A stretch of DNA of 12,184 nt, taken from NCBI GenBank assembly GCA_028818995.1, contig JAPPMR010000747.1:1-12184 (forward strand), given 5' to 3'. The notes under the pieces were generated by a model. The model saw only the letters and a program-made list of their open reading frames with translations, searched no databases and had not been told where the DNA came from. Made by a program: the position numbers and the translations under genes. Of this stretch, positions 1-6,774 are shown in pieces. Source of the DNA: Candidatus Poribacteria bacterium (GTDB taxonomy: Bacteria; Poribacteria; WGA-4E; WGA-3G). Positions within the stretch are counted from its first letter, which is position 1; every line of letters begins with the position of its first letter.

Positions 1-82
1 GGGTTGAGTTTACGAAACCCGACATGATCGCACTGTCACACTAAGATTGTCGGGTGTCGCTTCGCTCTACCCGACCTACAAT
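1..82. repeat. Two REP-like hairpins with GTCGGGT/ACCCGAC arms
   Basis: The window opens inside a hairpin, GGGTT (1-5) against AACCC (16-20), followed by GAC; the left edge probably cuts off a matching GTC. A second imperfect palindrome spans 46-82: GTCGGGT (49-55) pairs with ACCCGAC (69-75) around a loop containing CGCTTCGCT, and outer ATTGT (46-50) matches ACAAT (78-82) with a small bulge. This design, a CGCTTCGCT loop between GGGT/ACCC arms, resembles dispersed REP-like extragenic palindromes of many bacteria. That there are more copies elsewhere in the genome is inference. Confidence 0.5.
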
Positions 83-240
83 GCGACTATAAAATATTAA
101 CGTTTGCAATAAAATGCACAGAAAAACTGAAAACTGAATAATCCTGGAAAATTTTGGCTGATATATTCAGTCTTCGGGTTTTTCTCAATATCTTAGATCG
201 AGTCGCGACCATTAGTAGAGTATCCACCTTTATATTGTAA

Positions 241-306
241 GTCGCGATTCGGAGATCGCTCCTACCGAAATATATCGTATTGTAGGGGGGAACTCCGATT
301 CCCGAC
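241..306. repeat. Imperfect 25-bp inverted repeat
   Basis: The 25 bases at 241-265 and those at 282-306 are inverted copies, matching at 20 of 25 positions across a 16-base AT-rich spacer. The left arm also holds its own small hairpin, GCGAT (244-248) with ATCGC (255-259). The arms run from GTCGCG to CTCCTAC and from GTAGG to CCCGAC. The element could form a long hairpin and looks like a non-autonomous dispersed intergenic repeat. No transposase is nearby. Confidence 0.6.
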
Positions 307-444
307 TATTCCTTATACCTAAATTTTAAACTAAACACTCCATTAGGTTGCTCCTACAAAGAATCAACCCAACAAGAAATGAAATGTCAACTTTTTAGAA
401 TTCTCCAGTTTACCGAATTACAATGGTTTTCTACCAAAAACACC

Positions 445-473
445 TTGAAAAAAATGAAAAAATATGACATAAT
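445..473 (+). promoter_or_regulatory. Sigma70-like promoter candidate for the first dehydrogenase
   Basis: TTGAAA at 445-450 and CATAAT at 468-473 are separated by exactly 17 bases, each matching its consensus hexamer at five of six positions. The pair sits in AT-rich sequence about 100 bases upstream of the ATG at 572, with no gene between. It could drive the dehydrogenase, TIM barrel and beta-propeller that follow. It is a sequence match only, and AT-rich DNA yields such pairs by chance. Confidence 0.4.
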
Positions 474-571
474 TCTTAAACAAAGAAATTATTTTATCCC
501 GTGTGTTGATATATCGCAGATTATAGCAGGCAGATGTCATCGCACACCGAATAAAGGAATGGATACGCAAT

Positions 572-1744
572 ATGCCACTTGGTAGGAAAATACGTTATGG
601 AATGGTAGGCGGTGGACCAGATGCGTTCATTGGGGCTGTGCATCGTAAAGCTGCTGCACTTGATGGAGAAATAGACTTAGTTGCTGGCGCATTTTCATCC
701 TCACCTGAAAAATCACGGCAGCAGGGGGCAGAACTCTTTCTTGATGAAAACAGAGTTTACGGTTCGTATAAGGAGATGGCAGAAAAAGAGAGTCAACTCC
801 CTGAAGGTGAACGCATAGATTTTGTCTCAATCGTCACACCGAATCACGTTCATTTTGATGTCGCAAAAACCTTCATAGAGGCAGGATTCCACGTTGTCTG
901 TGATAAACCGATGACAACAACAGTAGAAGATGCCGAATCCCTCTGTCGTCTTGTTAAGTCACATGATGTAATCTTCGCGCTGACCCACAATTATACTGGC
1001 TACCCGATGGTGAAACAAGCACGTGAACTGATAAAAGAAGGAAAACTCGGTACGATACGTAAGATTGTAGTTGAATATCCGCAAGGATGGCTCTCCACAT
1101 TTTTGGAAAATGAAGGAGCGAAGCAGGCAGTTTGGCGGACAGACCCAAAACAGGCAGGGGCATCATCGTGTATTGGAGACATCGGCTCACACGCAGAGAA
1201 TTTGGCGCACTACATCACAGGGCTTGAAATGGAAGAGATTTGCGCTGACATGACCACATTCGTAGAAGGTCGTCTGTTAGAGGATGATGGCAACCTATTA
1301 GTCCATTATGAAAGTGGTGTTCGTGGCATCTTGTTTGCTTCACAAATTTCCGTAGGTGAAGAAAATAATCTACGTATCCGTGTTTATGGAACAGACGCAT
1401 CATTGGAATGGCATCAAGAAAATCCGAATTATCTTTCTGTGCGTTTTCCTGACGGACCTGAACAGGTCTATAAACGCGGTAATGATTACCTTGCAGAAAT
1501 TACACAACACAATTCTCGTATTCCGTTTGGACATCCAGAGGCATTTATTGAGGCATTCGCAAATATCTATGTCAATGCTTCTCGCACAATGGCAGCGAAG
1601 ATAGCAGGAGAGTCACCTGGTGAATTTGACACCGATTTTCCAACGGTTCAAGACGGTGCTCGCGGTGTCCATTTTATTAATACTGCAGTAGAAAGTGGCA
1701 AACAGCGCGGCTGGGTTGATGCAAGTTATACACCTCCAGCGTAA
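572..1744 (+). CDS. Gfo/Idh/MocA family NAD(P)-dependent dehydrogenase
   Basis: This 390-residue protein is a cytoplasmic NAD(P)-dependent sugar or polyol oxidoreductase of the Gfo/Idh/MocA family. The N-terminal Rossmann fold shows the nucleotide loop GGGPDAFIG (residues 13-21), TPNHVH (89-94) and the family's EKP-type motif as CDKPM (110-114), with Lys112 the expected catalytic lysine. The C-terminal substrate domain carries GDIGSHAEN (202-210), where Asp203 and His207 match the catalytic Asp/His pair of inositol dehydrogenases. HPEAFIEAFANIY (321-333) is typical of a long (about 380-390 residue) subgroup. The start has AAGGA at 554-558, rather far away, with TGGA closer, and lies just before the nucleotide-binding strand. 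The next gene, 61 bases downstream, is a TIM-barrel isomerase, a pairing common in sugar pathways. The substrate is unknown; oxidation of a sugar or glycoside hydroxyl to a ketone is a reasonable inference. Confidence 0.9.
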   Translation: MPLGRKIRYGMVGGGPDAFIGAVHRKAAALDGEIDLVAGAFSSSPEKSRQQGAELFLDENRVYGSYKEMAEKESQLPEGERIDFVSIVTPNHVHFDVAKTFIEAGFHVVCDKPMTTTVEDAESLCRLVKSHDVIFALTHNYTGYPMVKQARELIKEGKLGTIRKIVVEYPQGWLSTFLENEGAKQAVWRTDPKQAGASSCIGDIGSHAENLAHYITGLEMEEICADMTTFVEGRLLEDDGNLLVHYESGVRGILFASQISVGEENNLRIRVYGTDASLEWHQENPNYLSVRFPDGPEQVYKRGNDYLAEITQHNSRIPFGHPEAFIEAFANIYVNASRTMAAKIAGESPGEFDTDFPTVQDGARGVHFINTAVESGKQRGWVDASYTPPA

Positions 1745-1764
1745 GAAAAGCACTATAAATTATC

Positions 1765-1798
1765 GGGTTTGAAAACCCTCCTATACAGAACAAAGGAG
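1765..1798 (+). promoter_or_regulatory. Intercistronic hairpin with CTCCT facing the Shine-Dalgarno
   Basis: Between the dehydrogenase and the TIM-barrel gene, GGGTT (1765-1769) can pair with AACCC (1774-1778). The adjacent CTCCT (1778-1782) is perfectly complementary to AGGAG (1794-1798), the core of the next gene's ribosome-binding site. A five-pair stem with an 11-base loop could therefore hide the site. The pairing is short and may be chance; any translational role is inference. Confidence 0.25.
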
Positions 1799-1805
1799 AC
1801 ATAAT

Positions 1806-2804
1806 ATGGCAAGACCTGTGACTCTGTTTACAGGACAATGGGCAGACTTAACACTTGAAGATTTAGCGAAGAAAGCCAGTGAGTGGGGATATGACGGTTT
1901 GGAACTCGCTTGCTGGGGAGACCACTTTGAGACCGATAAAGCACTTTCTGATGATAGTTACTGCCAAGGCAGACATGATCTGCTCGCAAAATATGGATTG
2001 AAGGTTTGGTCAATTAGTAATCACCTCGTTGGGCAAGCAGTTTGCGATAATATTGATAGTCGACATCAAGGAATTATATCAGAACAGATTTGGGGCGATG
2101 GTGATCCCGCTGGTGTTCAAGAACGTGCTGCAGAAGAGATGAAAAACACGGCACGCGCCGCAGCGAAACTCGGTGTTGACGTTGTTAACGGCTTTACAGG
2201 AAGTTCTATCTGGCATCTGCTCTACTCATTCCCACCGGTAGACCCTGAACAGATAGATGCTGGCTTCCAAGATTTTGCTGACCGTTGGAATCCGATTTTT
2301 GATGTATTTGATGACGTCGGTGTTAAGTTCGGTCTTGAAGTCCATCCTACTGAAATCGCATTTGACATCGTGACCGCGGAGCGTGCTATTGAAGCACTTG
2401 ATGGCAGAGAAACCTTTGGTTTCAACTATGACCCGAGTCACCTCGGATATCAAGGCGTTGATTATGTTGCATTCATTGAACGGTTAAGTGATCGCATCTA
2501 TCACGTCCACATGAAAGATGTCTGGTGGGCAGAAACACCACGTTTGTCGGGTGTATTCGGTGGACATTTGAACTTCGGAGATTCAAAACGTTTCTGGGAT
2601 TTCCGCTCTATCGGACGCGGCAATATCGATTTTGAAGAGATCATCCGTGCCTTGAATAATATCGGTTATGACGGACCACTTTCCATTGAGTGGGAAGATA
2701 GCGGAATGGATCGCGAGCATGGCGCGCGTGAAGCGTGTGGTGCAGTAAAAGGCTATGATTTTGAACCTTCTGCTGTTGCCTTTGACGCAGCTTTTGAAGA
2801 ATAA
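1806..2804 (+). CDS. Sugar isomerase/epimerase-like TIM-barrel protein (IolE/MocC-type fold)
   Basis: This 332-residue cytoplasmic protein belongs to the xylose-isomerase-like TIM-barrel superfamily, which includes inosose dehydratase IolE and ketose 3-epimerases. It opens with the first strand and [14 protein letters not shown] (27-40). The metal ligands of the family are all visible: Glu178 (GLEVHP), Asp209 (NYDPSHL), His235 (YHVHMKD) and Glu295 (SIEWED). It should therefore be an active divalent-metal enzyme that isomerises, epimerises or dehydrates a keto-sugar. The start is secure: AAAGGAG at 1792-1798, seven bases before ATG. It follows the Gfo/Idh/MocA dehydrogenase and is probably co-transcribed with it, so it most likely acts on that enzyme's keto product. 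Related pairs act in inositol catabolism and in oxidative glycoside cleavage through 3-keto sugars; which applies here cannot be told. Confidence 0.88.
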   Translation: MARPVTLFTGQWADLTLEDLAKKASEWGYDGLELACWGDHFETDKALSDDSYCQGRHDLLAKYGLKVWSISNHLVGQAVCDNIDSRHQGIISEQIWGDGDPAGVQERAAEEMKNTARAAAKLGVDVVNGFTGSSIWHLLYSFPPVDPEQIDAGFQDFADRWNPIFDVFDDVGVKFGLEVHPTEIAFDIVTAERAIEALDGRETFGFNYDPSHLGYQGVDYVAFIERLSDRIYHVHMKDVWWAETPRLSGVFGGHLNFGDSKRFWDFRSIGRGNIDFEEIIRALNNIGYDGPLSIEWEDSGMDREHGAREACGAVKGYDFEPSAVAFDAAFEE

Positions 2805-2811
2805 AACAGTG

Positions 2812-2839
2812 ACAGGCAGATATGAAAATATCTGCCTGT
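2812..2839 (+). terminator. Hairpin terminator or processing stem after the TIM-barrel gene
   Basis: A perfect 11-bp stem, ACAGGCAGATA (2812-2822) with TATCTGCCTGT (2829-2839), closes a six-base loop just after the stop codon at 2804. Only three T residues follow before the tract breaks, so it is a weak intrinsic terminator at best. The next gene begins 20 bases after the stem, too close for an independent promoter between them. Partial termination or 3'-end protection of the upstream message fits better than a full operon boundary. Confidence 0.45.
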
Positions 2840-2858
2840 TTCATATTAGGACAGATTG

Positions 2859-3956
2859 ATGGCGAAGGGTTCTGTTTCTTCATCTGAATCTCGGACGTTT
2901 TATGATAGACAGACCGGGACGCGTATCCGTCAAGTTACCACCGCATCTGCCCATCACCATCATCCGTTTTTTATTATTCCAGCGTATGATGACGCGATGC
3001 AGCGATTGATTTTTGTATCACACCGTACCGGCTCACCGCAGATTTTTGCTGAAGAACGAAGTACTGAGGAACTACGCCAGTTGACAGACAGACCCGATTT
3101 AAGCGAATGGTCGGTACATCCTTCGCACAATGGGAAATCGGTGTTTTTCACCGCTGGTACAAGCGGTTGGCGACTCGATTTGGAAACGTTGGAAGAGCGA
3201 GAATTGGTTAACTTCACAGCAACTGAAATGCGTGATGAGGGAATGATCGCTGCTGCAATGGGAACAACCGCACTTAGCCATGATGATAAATGGTGGGCAA
3301 TCCGATTCAAAGCAGGCACTGAGTCTGCGCTTGCTATTGTTGATACGGATACGGGTGATCACGAAATCATCCTTCGCAGAGATAGTATCGCACATCTTCA
3401 ATTTTGTCCTGATGATTCTAACCTGCTCTATTATGCAGGTCCGCTAACCGACCGCGTGTGGGTTATTCATCGGGATGGTTCAGGAAACCGAAGGCTTTAT
3501 GCACGCAATGTAGAAAAGAATGAGTGGATCACGCATGAAACATGGATACCTGGCACGCGTGAACTTGCTTTTGTTGATTGGCCGCGAGGTGTGAGATGTG
3601 TGAATGTTGACACCGAAGAAGAACGACAGGTAACGACATTCAACGCATGGCACGCTATTTGCAACAAAGATGGGACTCTTATGGTTGCAGATACCAATTT
3701 CCCAGACATCGGTATCCAAACTTATGACCCGTGTGATGGAATTGGTGAACCGAAAACACTCTGTTATCCGAGTGCTTCTTCTATCGGCGAACATTGGAAT
3801 GGACCTTTTCCTTATGCAGACGGTCCTATTACAGTCTATGCACCGCAGCATACACATTCGCATCCATCTTTTAGTCCAGATGGAAAGTATGTCGTGTATA
3901 CATCAGATAGAAGTGGTTTTGCCCAAATATATGAAGCAACTCTTGAAAATGTATAA
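2859..3956 (+). CDS. PL22-like oligogalacturonate lyase family beta-propeller
   Basis: This 365-residue protein has no signal peptide and reads as a TolB/PD40-type beta-propeller. It opens with TFYDRQTGTRIRQVT (13-27) and a HHHH run (32-35), as in oligogalacturonate lyases. Residues that, as I recall, bind manganese in the Yersinia PL22 enzyme appear in order: His265 (NAWHAICNKDG) and the Q-x-x-H-x-H pattern Gln330/His333/His335 in PQHTHSHPSFSPDG. His226 (WITHETW) fits the proposed catalytic base. The length and the roughly 35-residue tail after that motif also fit PL22 (about 390). Such enzymes split unsaturated or short oligogalacturonides in the cytoplasm to 4-deoxy-5-ketouronate. The ATG at 2859 is preferred over TTG 2856 because AGGA (2848-2851) sits seven bases before it. 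Environmental relatives may use other uronides, so the exact substrate is inference. Confidence 0.75.
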   Translation: MAKGSVSSSESRTFYDRQTGTRIRQVTTASAHHHHPFFIIPAYDDAMQRLIFVSHRTGSPQIFAEERSTEELRQLTDRPDLSEWSVHPSHNGKSVFFTAGTSGWRLDLETLEERELVNFTATEMRDEGMIAAAMGTTALSHDDKWWAIRFKAGTESALAIVDTDTGDHEIILRRDSIAHLQFCPDDSNLLYYAGPLTDRVWVIHRDGSGNRRLYARNVEKNEWITHETWIPGTRELAFVDWPRGVRCVNVDTEEERQVTTFNAWHAICNKDGTLMVADTNFPDIGIQTYDPCDGIGEPKTLCYPSASSIGEHWNGPFPYADGPITVYAPQHTHSHPSFSPDGKYVVYTSDRSGFAQIYEATLENV

Positions 3957-4282
3957 TTTTATTGTAAATCCGATATAGGATTTAAGTTTAGCCGTAAATT
4001 GGTTGAACGTAAGTGAACCATAGGTGCAATTTAAGAGATAAATCCTTGTATTTTGTGGATGCTATAGCCCCAGAGGGGCGAAATGTTTATAGACCGTGGG
4101 ACCACCCAGATATAAGCCCCAGAGGGGCGAAATGTCTATAAATAAATTTCATATTAGTGCCAAAAATGTTTTGTTACCTTTGCCGTCGTATAAGGAATAT
4201 AAAATTTCCAAAATTTAATACAAGTATAAGAAACCGTAAGTAGAAAAACCAATTAAAACATACCAACAAATAGGAGAAAAAA
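3957..4282. other. Non-coding stretch with hairpins and a duplicated GGGGC element
   Basis: No gene is seen between the PL22-like protein and the crystallin fusion. Near its start, TAAATCC (3965-3971) pairs with GGATTTA (3978-3984) around a six-base loop. This may be a weak end-of-transcript hairpin, but no T-tract follows. The middle holds two copies of a 28-base hairpin repeat. The last 130 bases are AT-rich and presumably carry the promoter of the next gene, but no hexamer pair with 16-18 base spacing stands out (TTGTTA at 4171-4176 lacks a good partner). Confidence 0.5.
4062..4142. repeat. Two direct copies of a 28-bp GCCCC-AGA-GGGGC hairpin repeat
   Basis: The 28 bases at 4066-4093 and 4115-4142 are direct copies with 26 identities. 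Each holds GCCCC-AGA-GGGGC, a tight five-pair hairpin, followed by GAAATGT(T/C)TATA. In the first copy, CTATA (4062-4066) is inverted as TATAG (4088-4092). The 21-base gap contains a tiny TGGG/CCCA palindrome. Similar GGGGCGAAATGTTTATAG sequences are, as I recall, dispersed intergenic repeats in several environmental bacterial lineages. Two copies with so short a gap do not make a CRISPR array. Confidence 0.7.
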
Positions 4283-5674
4283 ATGCCAGTTGTAATACCC
4301 CGCCTCATCGTTGAGGTTTTTCAACACACAAACTTTCGTGGTAGGATGGGATATGTTTTAGAACCGATTCCACATACAGGTAGGATCGGATTCCAAGACA
4401 ACATATCCTCTCTTAGAGTTTTCAAAGGTCCTAATTTTTCGGGAAGTCCAAATTACAAGGCACTTCTTTATCAGCATGTGAACTATAAAGGAAAGAAATT
4501 GCCGCTCGGTCCCGGATTTTATCCAAACATACATGATGTAGCATTCAACTTCGCTGACAGGATTTCCTCAATTAACTTCGGTTCCACTATTGATGTAGTC
4601 GGACCGGAATGGGGCACTGTGCCGTTGATCGTTGAATGTTATGAACATGTTGAATTTAGAGGGAAAAAGATTACGATCTTACGAGATATAGCGAACCTCC
4701 GGGACCCACAGGGCGGCACATGGTTTGAAGACCGAATTTCGTCTATTCGCATGTTTAAAGGTCCTGATTTTCCACCTGATGGGGCAGAGGTTATCTTTTA
4801 TGAACACCCTGATTTTGAAGGGGACAAATTGCATATCCGAATGGAACCATCGGAATTCAAGAAGGAACTGCCAAACTTACATCTGCTGCCGCAAAGTTTT
4901 GGTGATTCTATCTCCGCTATAAAAATTGAAGGATGGGCATCATCAGGTGAATTTACTGAGATGGTGTTTGATGATGAATTTATCGGAAACGATATGCGTC
5001 CAGAATGGCAATGGGTAGACCCCCAAGGTGGTGGTGCATGGACCGAACGTCAAGGCTATCTCGAAATGCGGACAGACCCCGGACAAGACTTATGGCACGG
5101 TCCAAACGGCAGAGGTGGAGATATGGATGCTCCCCGACTCCTGATGGAGGTTACAGAGGACTTTGCTATAGAAACCCGTATGCGTATTTCACCGCAACTC
5201 AGAGAGCACGGCGGTTTAATTATATGGAAAAATGAAAATCAGTTCCTCCGATTAGAAAAAACCTCCGGACCGCATGCTTTCCGAGGGGATGTCCGTTTTG
5301 AAAGGCATGTTAATCGCCGGTTTGGTCTTGTCGCCCGTGGTGGAATGCGGAATGTACGTGAACTTTTTCTACGACTTGAACGTCGAGGTAATCAGTTCTC
5401 CGCTTTTGCCAGTCAAGATGGAATCCATTGGAAAGGCGTGGGAGTTACTCGCGTTGCAATGGGGCCTCGGGTCCAAGTCGGAGTACACGCGCTCTGTCCC
5501 GGAAATATTCCGCCCACTTTAACGAGATTTGACTATTTCCGCCTCTTTAAACGGAGAAGTGAAGCCGCGCAATATCGTCCAATTGTTGCAGAGCAGGTTG
5601 ACGAACGGTCTGACGAAGAAAGCGTACGCGAACTTGCCGATGAACGCCGCCGCGCTATGCGAGATGTATTTTAG
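4283..5674 (+). CDS. Beta-gamma-crystallin plus concanavalin-like domain protein
   Basis: This 463-residue protein joins two domain types. Residues 8-216 hold four Greek-key motifs of beta-gamma-crystallin type, each with an aromatic-x4-aromatic-x-G hook: FQHTNFRG (13-20), YQHVNYKG (63-70), YEHVEFRG (120-127) and YEHPDFEG (173-180). Each ends in a serine-rich loop: QDNISS (38-43), ADRISS (91-96), EDRISS (149-154) and GDSISA (207-212). Microbial crystallins bind calcium through (N/D)(N/D)xx(S/T)S; here the first acid is lost in all four and only the second Asp persists, so calcium binding may be weakened. Residues 227-422, from MVFDDEF to FDYFRLF, resemble a DUF1349-type concanavalin-like sandwich. 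The remaining 40 residues are highly charged. There is no signal peptide, although both domain types are often extracellular. AGGAG at 4272-4276 fixes the start. It is probably a binding or structural protein; a carbohydrate ligand is inference. Confidence 0.8.
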   Translation: MPVVIPRLIVEVFQHTNFRGRMGYVLEPIPHTGRIGFQDNISSLRVFKGPNFSGSPNYKALLYQHVNYKGKKLPLGPGFYPNIHDVAFNFADRISSINFGSTIDVVGPEWGTVPLIVECYEHVEFRGKKITILRDIANLRDPQGGTWFEDRISSIRMFKGPDFPPDGAEVIFYEHPDFEGDKLHIRMEPSEFKKELPNLHLLPQSFGDSISAIKIEGWASSGEFTEMVFDDEFIGNDMRPEWQWVDPQGGGAWTERQGYLEMRTDPGQDLWHGPNGRGGDMDAPRLLMEVTEDFAIETRMRISPQLREHGGLIIWKNENQFLRLEKTSGPHAFRGDVRFERHVNRRFGLVARGGMRNVRELFLRLERRGNQFSAFASQDGIHWKGVGVTRVAMGPRVQVGVHALCPGNIPPTLTRFDYFRLFKRRSEAAQYRPIVAEQVDERSDEESVRELADERRRAMRDVF

Positions 5675-5710
5675 AAGCCAGTTCTATTAAAAAACATCAG
5701 AATTAGCGTA

Positions 5711-5823
5711 GGTAAGTTTCACAGATTTTTATACAAGTTCAAGCCTGCTCCACTGCAGACAAAATATGTCTTCACGGAGCAGGCACATTTTGCAATATTT
5801 TGATTGTCAGGTAAGTTTCCAGA
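5711..5823. repeat. Short direct repeats GGTAAGTTTC flanking a hairpin
   Basis: GGTAAGTTTCACAGA at 5711-5725 recurs as GGTAAGTTTC-CAGA at 5810-5823, with a one-base gap, about 100 bases apart. The two copies bracket the 9-bp hairpin at 5743-5784. This could be a target duplication around a small hairpin insertion, a repeated regulator site or coincidence. The second copy starts on the last base but begins overlapping the spacer of the promoter candidate at 5804-5832. Confidence 0.35.
5743..5784 (+). terminator. Hairpin terminator candidate after the crystallin-fusion gene
   Basis: GCCTGCTCC (5743-5751) and GGAGCAGGC (5776-5784) form a perfect nine-pair GC-rich stem. Inside the 24-base loop, AGAC (5757-5760) can pair with GTCT (5768-5771), making a two-tier structure. 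ATTTTGCAATATTTT follows, T-rich but interrupted. It lies about 70 bases after the stop at 5674, and a promoter candidate follows, so this is a sensible transcription boundary. Confidence 0.5.
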
Positions 5824-5832
5824 AAGTATAAA
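5804..5832 (+). promoter_or_regulatory. Sigma70-like promoter candidate for the LamG gene
   Basis: TTGTCA (5804-5809) and TATAAA (5827-5832) are separated by exactly 17 bases, each five of six against consensus. They lie downstream of a terminator candidate and 36 bases before the ATG at 5869, leaving a leader of about 30 bases with AAAGGAG at 5854-5860. Position and spacing make this the best promoter match I noticed in the window. Confidence 0.5.
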
Positions 5833-5868
5833 CGTAGCAATCGTTAACTCATTAAAGGAGACATTACA

Positions 5869-6702
5869 ATGCAAAACATAAGATTATCTTACGCAATTTC
5901 AATCCTTTTCCTACTTCTCATAGTATTGACACATCCTGCCAATGCTGTCGTCGGCGCAATTGAAGACGGCTTAGTCGCCTACTGGTCATTTGATAAAGAC
6001 ACAGTGCAAATCGCAAAACAAGCTGAGGATATATTCTCGGGACTTGCCGCTATGGTCAAAGGTGATCCGGAACTTGCTCCCGCTGGTGATTGTAAAGTCG
6101 GTGAATGCATCCTATTTGACGGTGTTGACGACAATTTACTCGTTGAGGATTCAAACCCACCGAAAATTGACCGTGAGTGGGATGAAATCACGATGGAGTG
6201 TTGGGTTAAAATAAATGCTTTAGATGATAGTTGGAATCGGATCATTTCACTTGATGACCAGCCGACTAACACAAAAGTTGTAACGCTGTATTACGATGAC
6301 GATGACAATCGGCACGGATTTTTTGTCAAAGTAGATGATAAAGCAACACAAGCTGCTCAACATCTGATTCAGGAAGATATACCACTTGGAGAATGGCTAC
6401 ATCTCGTTGGTACTTATGATGGGTCTACTGCACACTACTATGTTAATGGAAAACTTGAAAAAAAGCATACAGTAGCAGGTGGAAAAATTGCAAAAGGCGG
6501 CCTCAAACTTTGTATTGGAGACAGAACGGATGGCGTTAATGCTGATGCTATTCAAGGGTATGTTGACGAATTCCGTATCTATGACCGGGCACTCACCGCA
6601 GCAGAAGTGCAGAAAAACATGAGGGCTACAGGACTTGATGTGAGTCCTACTTCAAATCATTTGAGTGTTACATGGGGACAAATCAAAGCGAGACGAAAAT
6701 GA
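5869..6702 (+). CDS. Secreted LamG (concanavalin-like) domain protein with WGQIK tail
   Basis: This 277-residue protein begins with a clear Sec signal peptide: a hydrophobic core over residues 8-21 and likely cleavage after ANA (24-26). The mature part is a single LamG/LamG-like jelly roll. It runs from GLVAYWSFD (34-42) through ITMECWVKI (107-115), EWLHLVGTYDG (175-185) and YYVNGKL (190-196) to YVDEFRIYDRALTAAEV (231-247), the classic end of the fold. Such domains bind carbohydrate or protein and are not catalytic by themselves. After the fold comes a short linker and a tail, LDVSP (256-260) then TWGQIK (268-273) plus ARRK. This tail recurs on an unrelated secreted protein in this window, so it may be a sorting or anchoring signal. 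AAAGGAG (5854-5860) supports the start, and a promoter candidate lies just upstream. The ligand is unknown. Confidence 0.88.
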   Translation: MQNIRLSYAISILFLLLIVLTHPANAVVGAIEDGLVAYWSFDKDTVQIAKQAEDIFSGLAAMVKGDPELAPAGDCKVGECILFDGVDDNLLVEDSNPPKIDREWDEITMECWVKINALDDSWNRIISLDDQPTNTKVVTLYYDDDDNRHGFFVKVDDKATQAAQHLIQEDIPLGEWLHLVGTYDGSTAHYYVNGKLEKKHTVAGGKIAKGGLKLCIGDRTDGVNADAIQGYVDEFRIYDRALTAAEVQKNMRATGLDVSPTSNHLSVTWGQIKARRK

Positions 6703-6762
6703 AGTAGTAAACATGTCTGTTTTTAGAAATTGCGAAAAAAGAAAGGAAGACTCTATAAAAAT

Positions 6763-6767
6763 AGGAG
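6763..6767 (+). promoter_or_regulatory. Ribosome-binding site that sets a TTG start at 6775
   Basis: AGGAG at 6763-6767 lies seven bases before TTG 6775. An earlier in-frame TTG at 6730 has no such site. Starting at 6775 puts a short basic N-terminus (MK) directly before the hydrophobic signal core, whereas the longer form adds 15 mostly basic or polar residues. Confidence 0.6.
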
Positions 6768-6774
6768 AAATATT

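Larger units (their letters stand above)
1..571. other. Non-coding stretch with palindromic repeats and a promoter candidate
   Basis: No convincing gene lies in this 571-base stretch before the first dehydrogenase. Roughly its first 310 bases carry two kinds of hairpin repeat (described separately), with a further partial match, GCTCCTAC, at 350-357. From about 307 it turns AT-rich and ends in a promoter-like pair at 445-473. The only open frame (379-585) lacks a Shine-Dalgarno sequence, has an unremarkable composition and overlaps the real start at 572, so I do not call it a gene. Confidence 0.6.

Noticed and set aside
379..585. A 68-codon open frame before the first dehydrogenase
   Set aside because: It has no ribosome-binding site, no recognisable domain, lies in AT-rich promoter-like DNA and overlaps the well-supported start at 572.
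2960..3319. A 119-codon antisense open frame inside the PL22-like gene, and a 127-codon one at 3480-3863
   Set aside because: Their translations show no recognisable domain, and the + strand frame has strong family motifs throughout. They are by-products of its codon use.
4066..4142. A possible CRISPR mini-array
   Set aside because: There are only two repeat units, each a hairpin with a tail, with a single 21-base gap and no cas genes. It fits a dispersed extragenic repeat.
6730..6759. A promoter-like pair TTGCGA-n18-TATAAA before the LRR protein
   Set aside because: The -35 match is weak, and transcription would begin around the ribosome-binding site at 6763-6767, leaving no usable leader.
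6730..6774. An upstream TTG start adding 15 residues to the LRR protein
   Set aside because: There is no ribosome-binding site before it; AGGAG lies in front of the TTG at 6775, which begins directly at a normal signal peptide.
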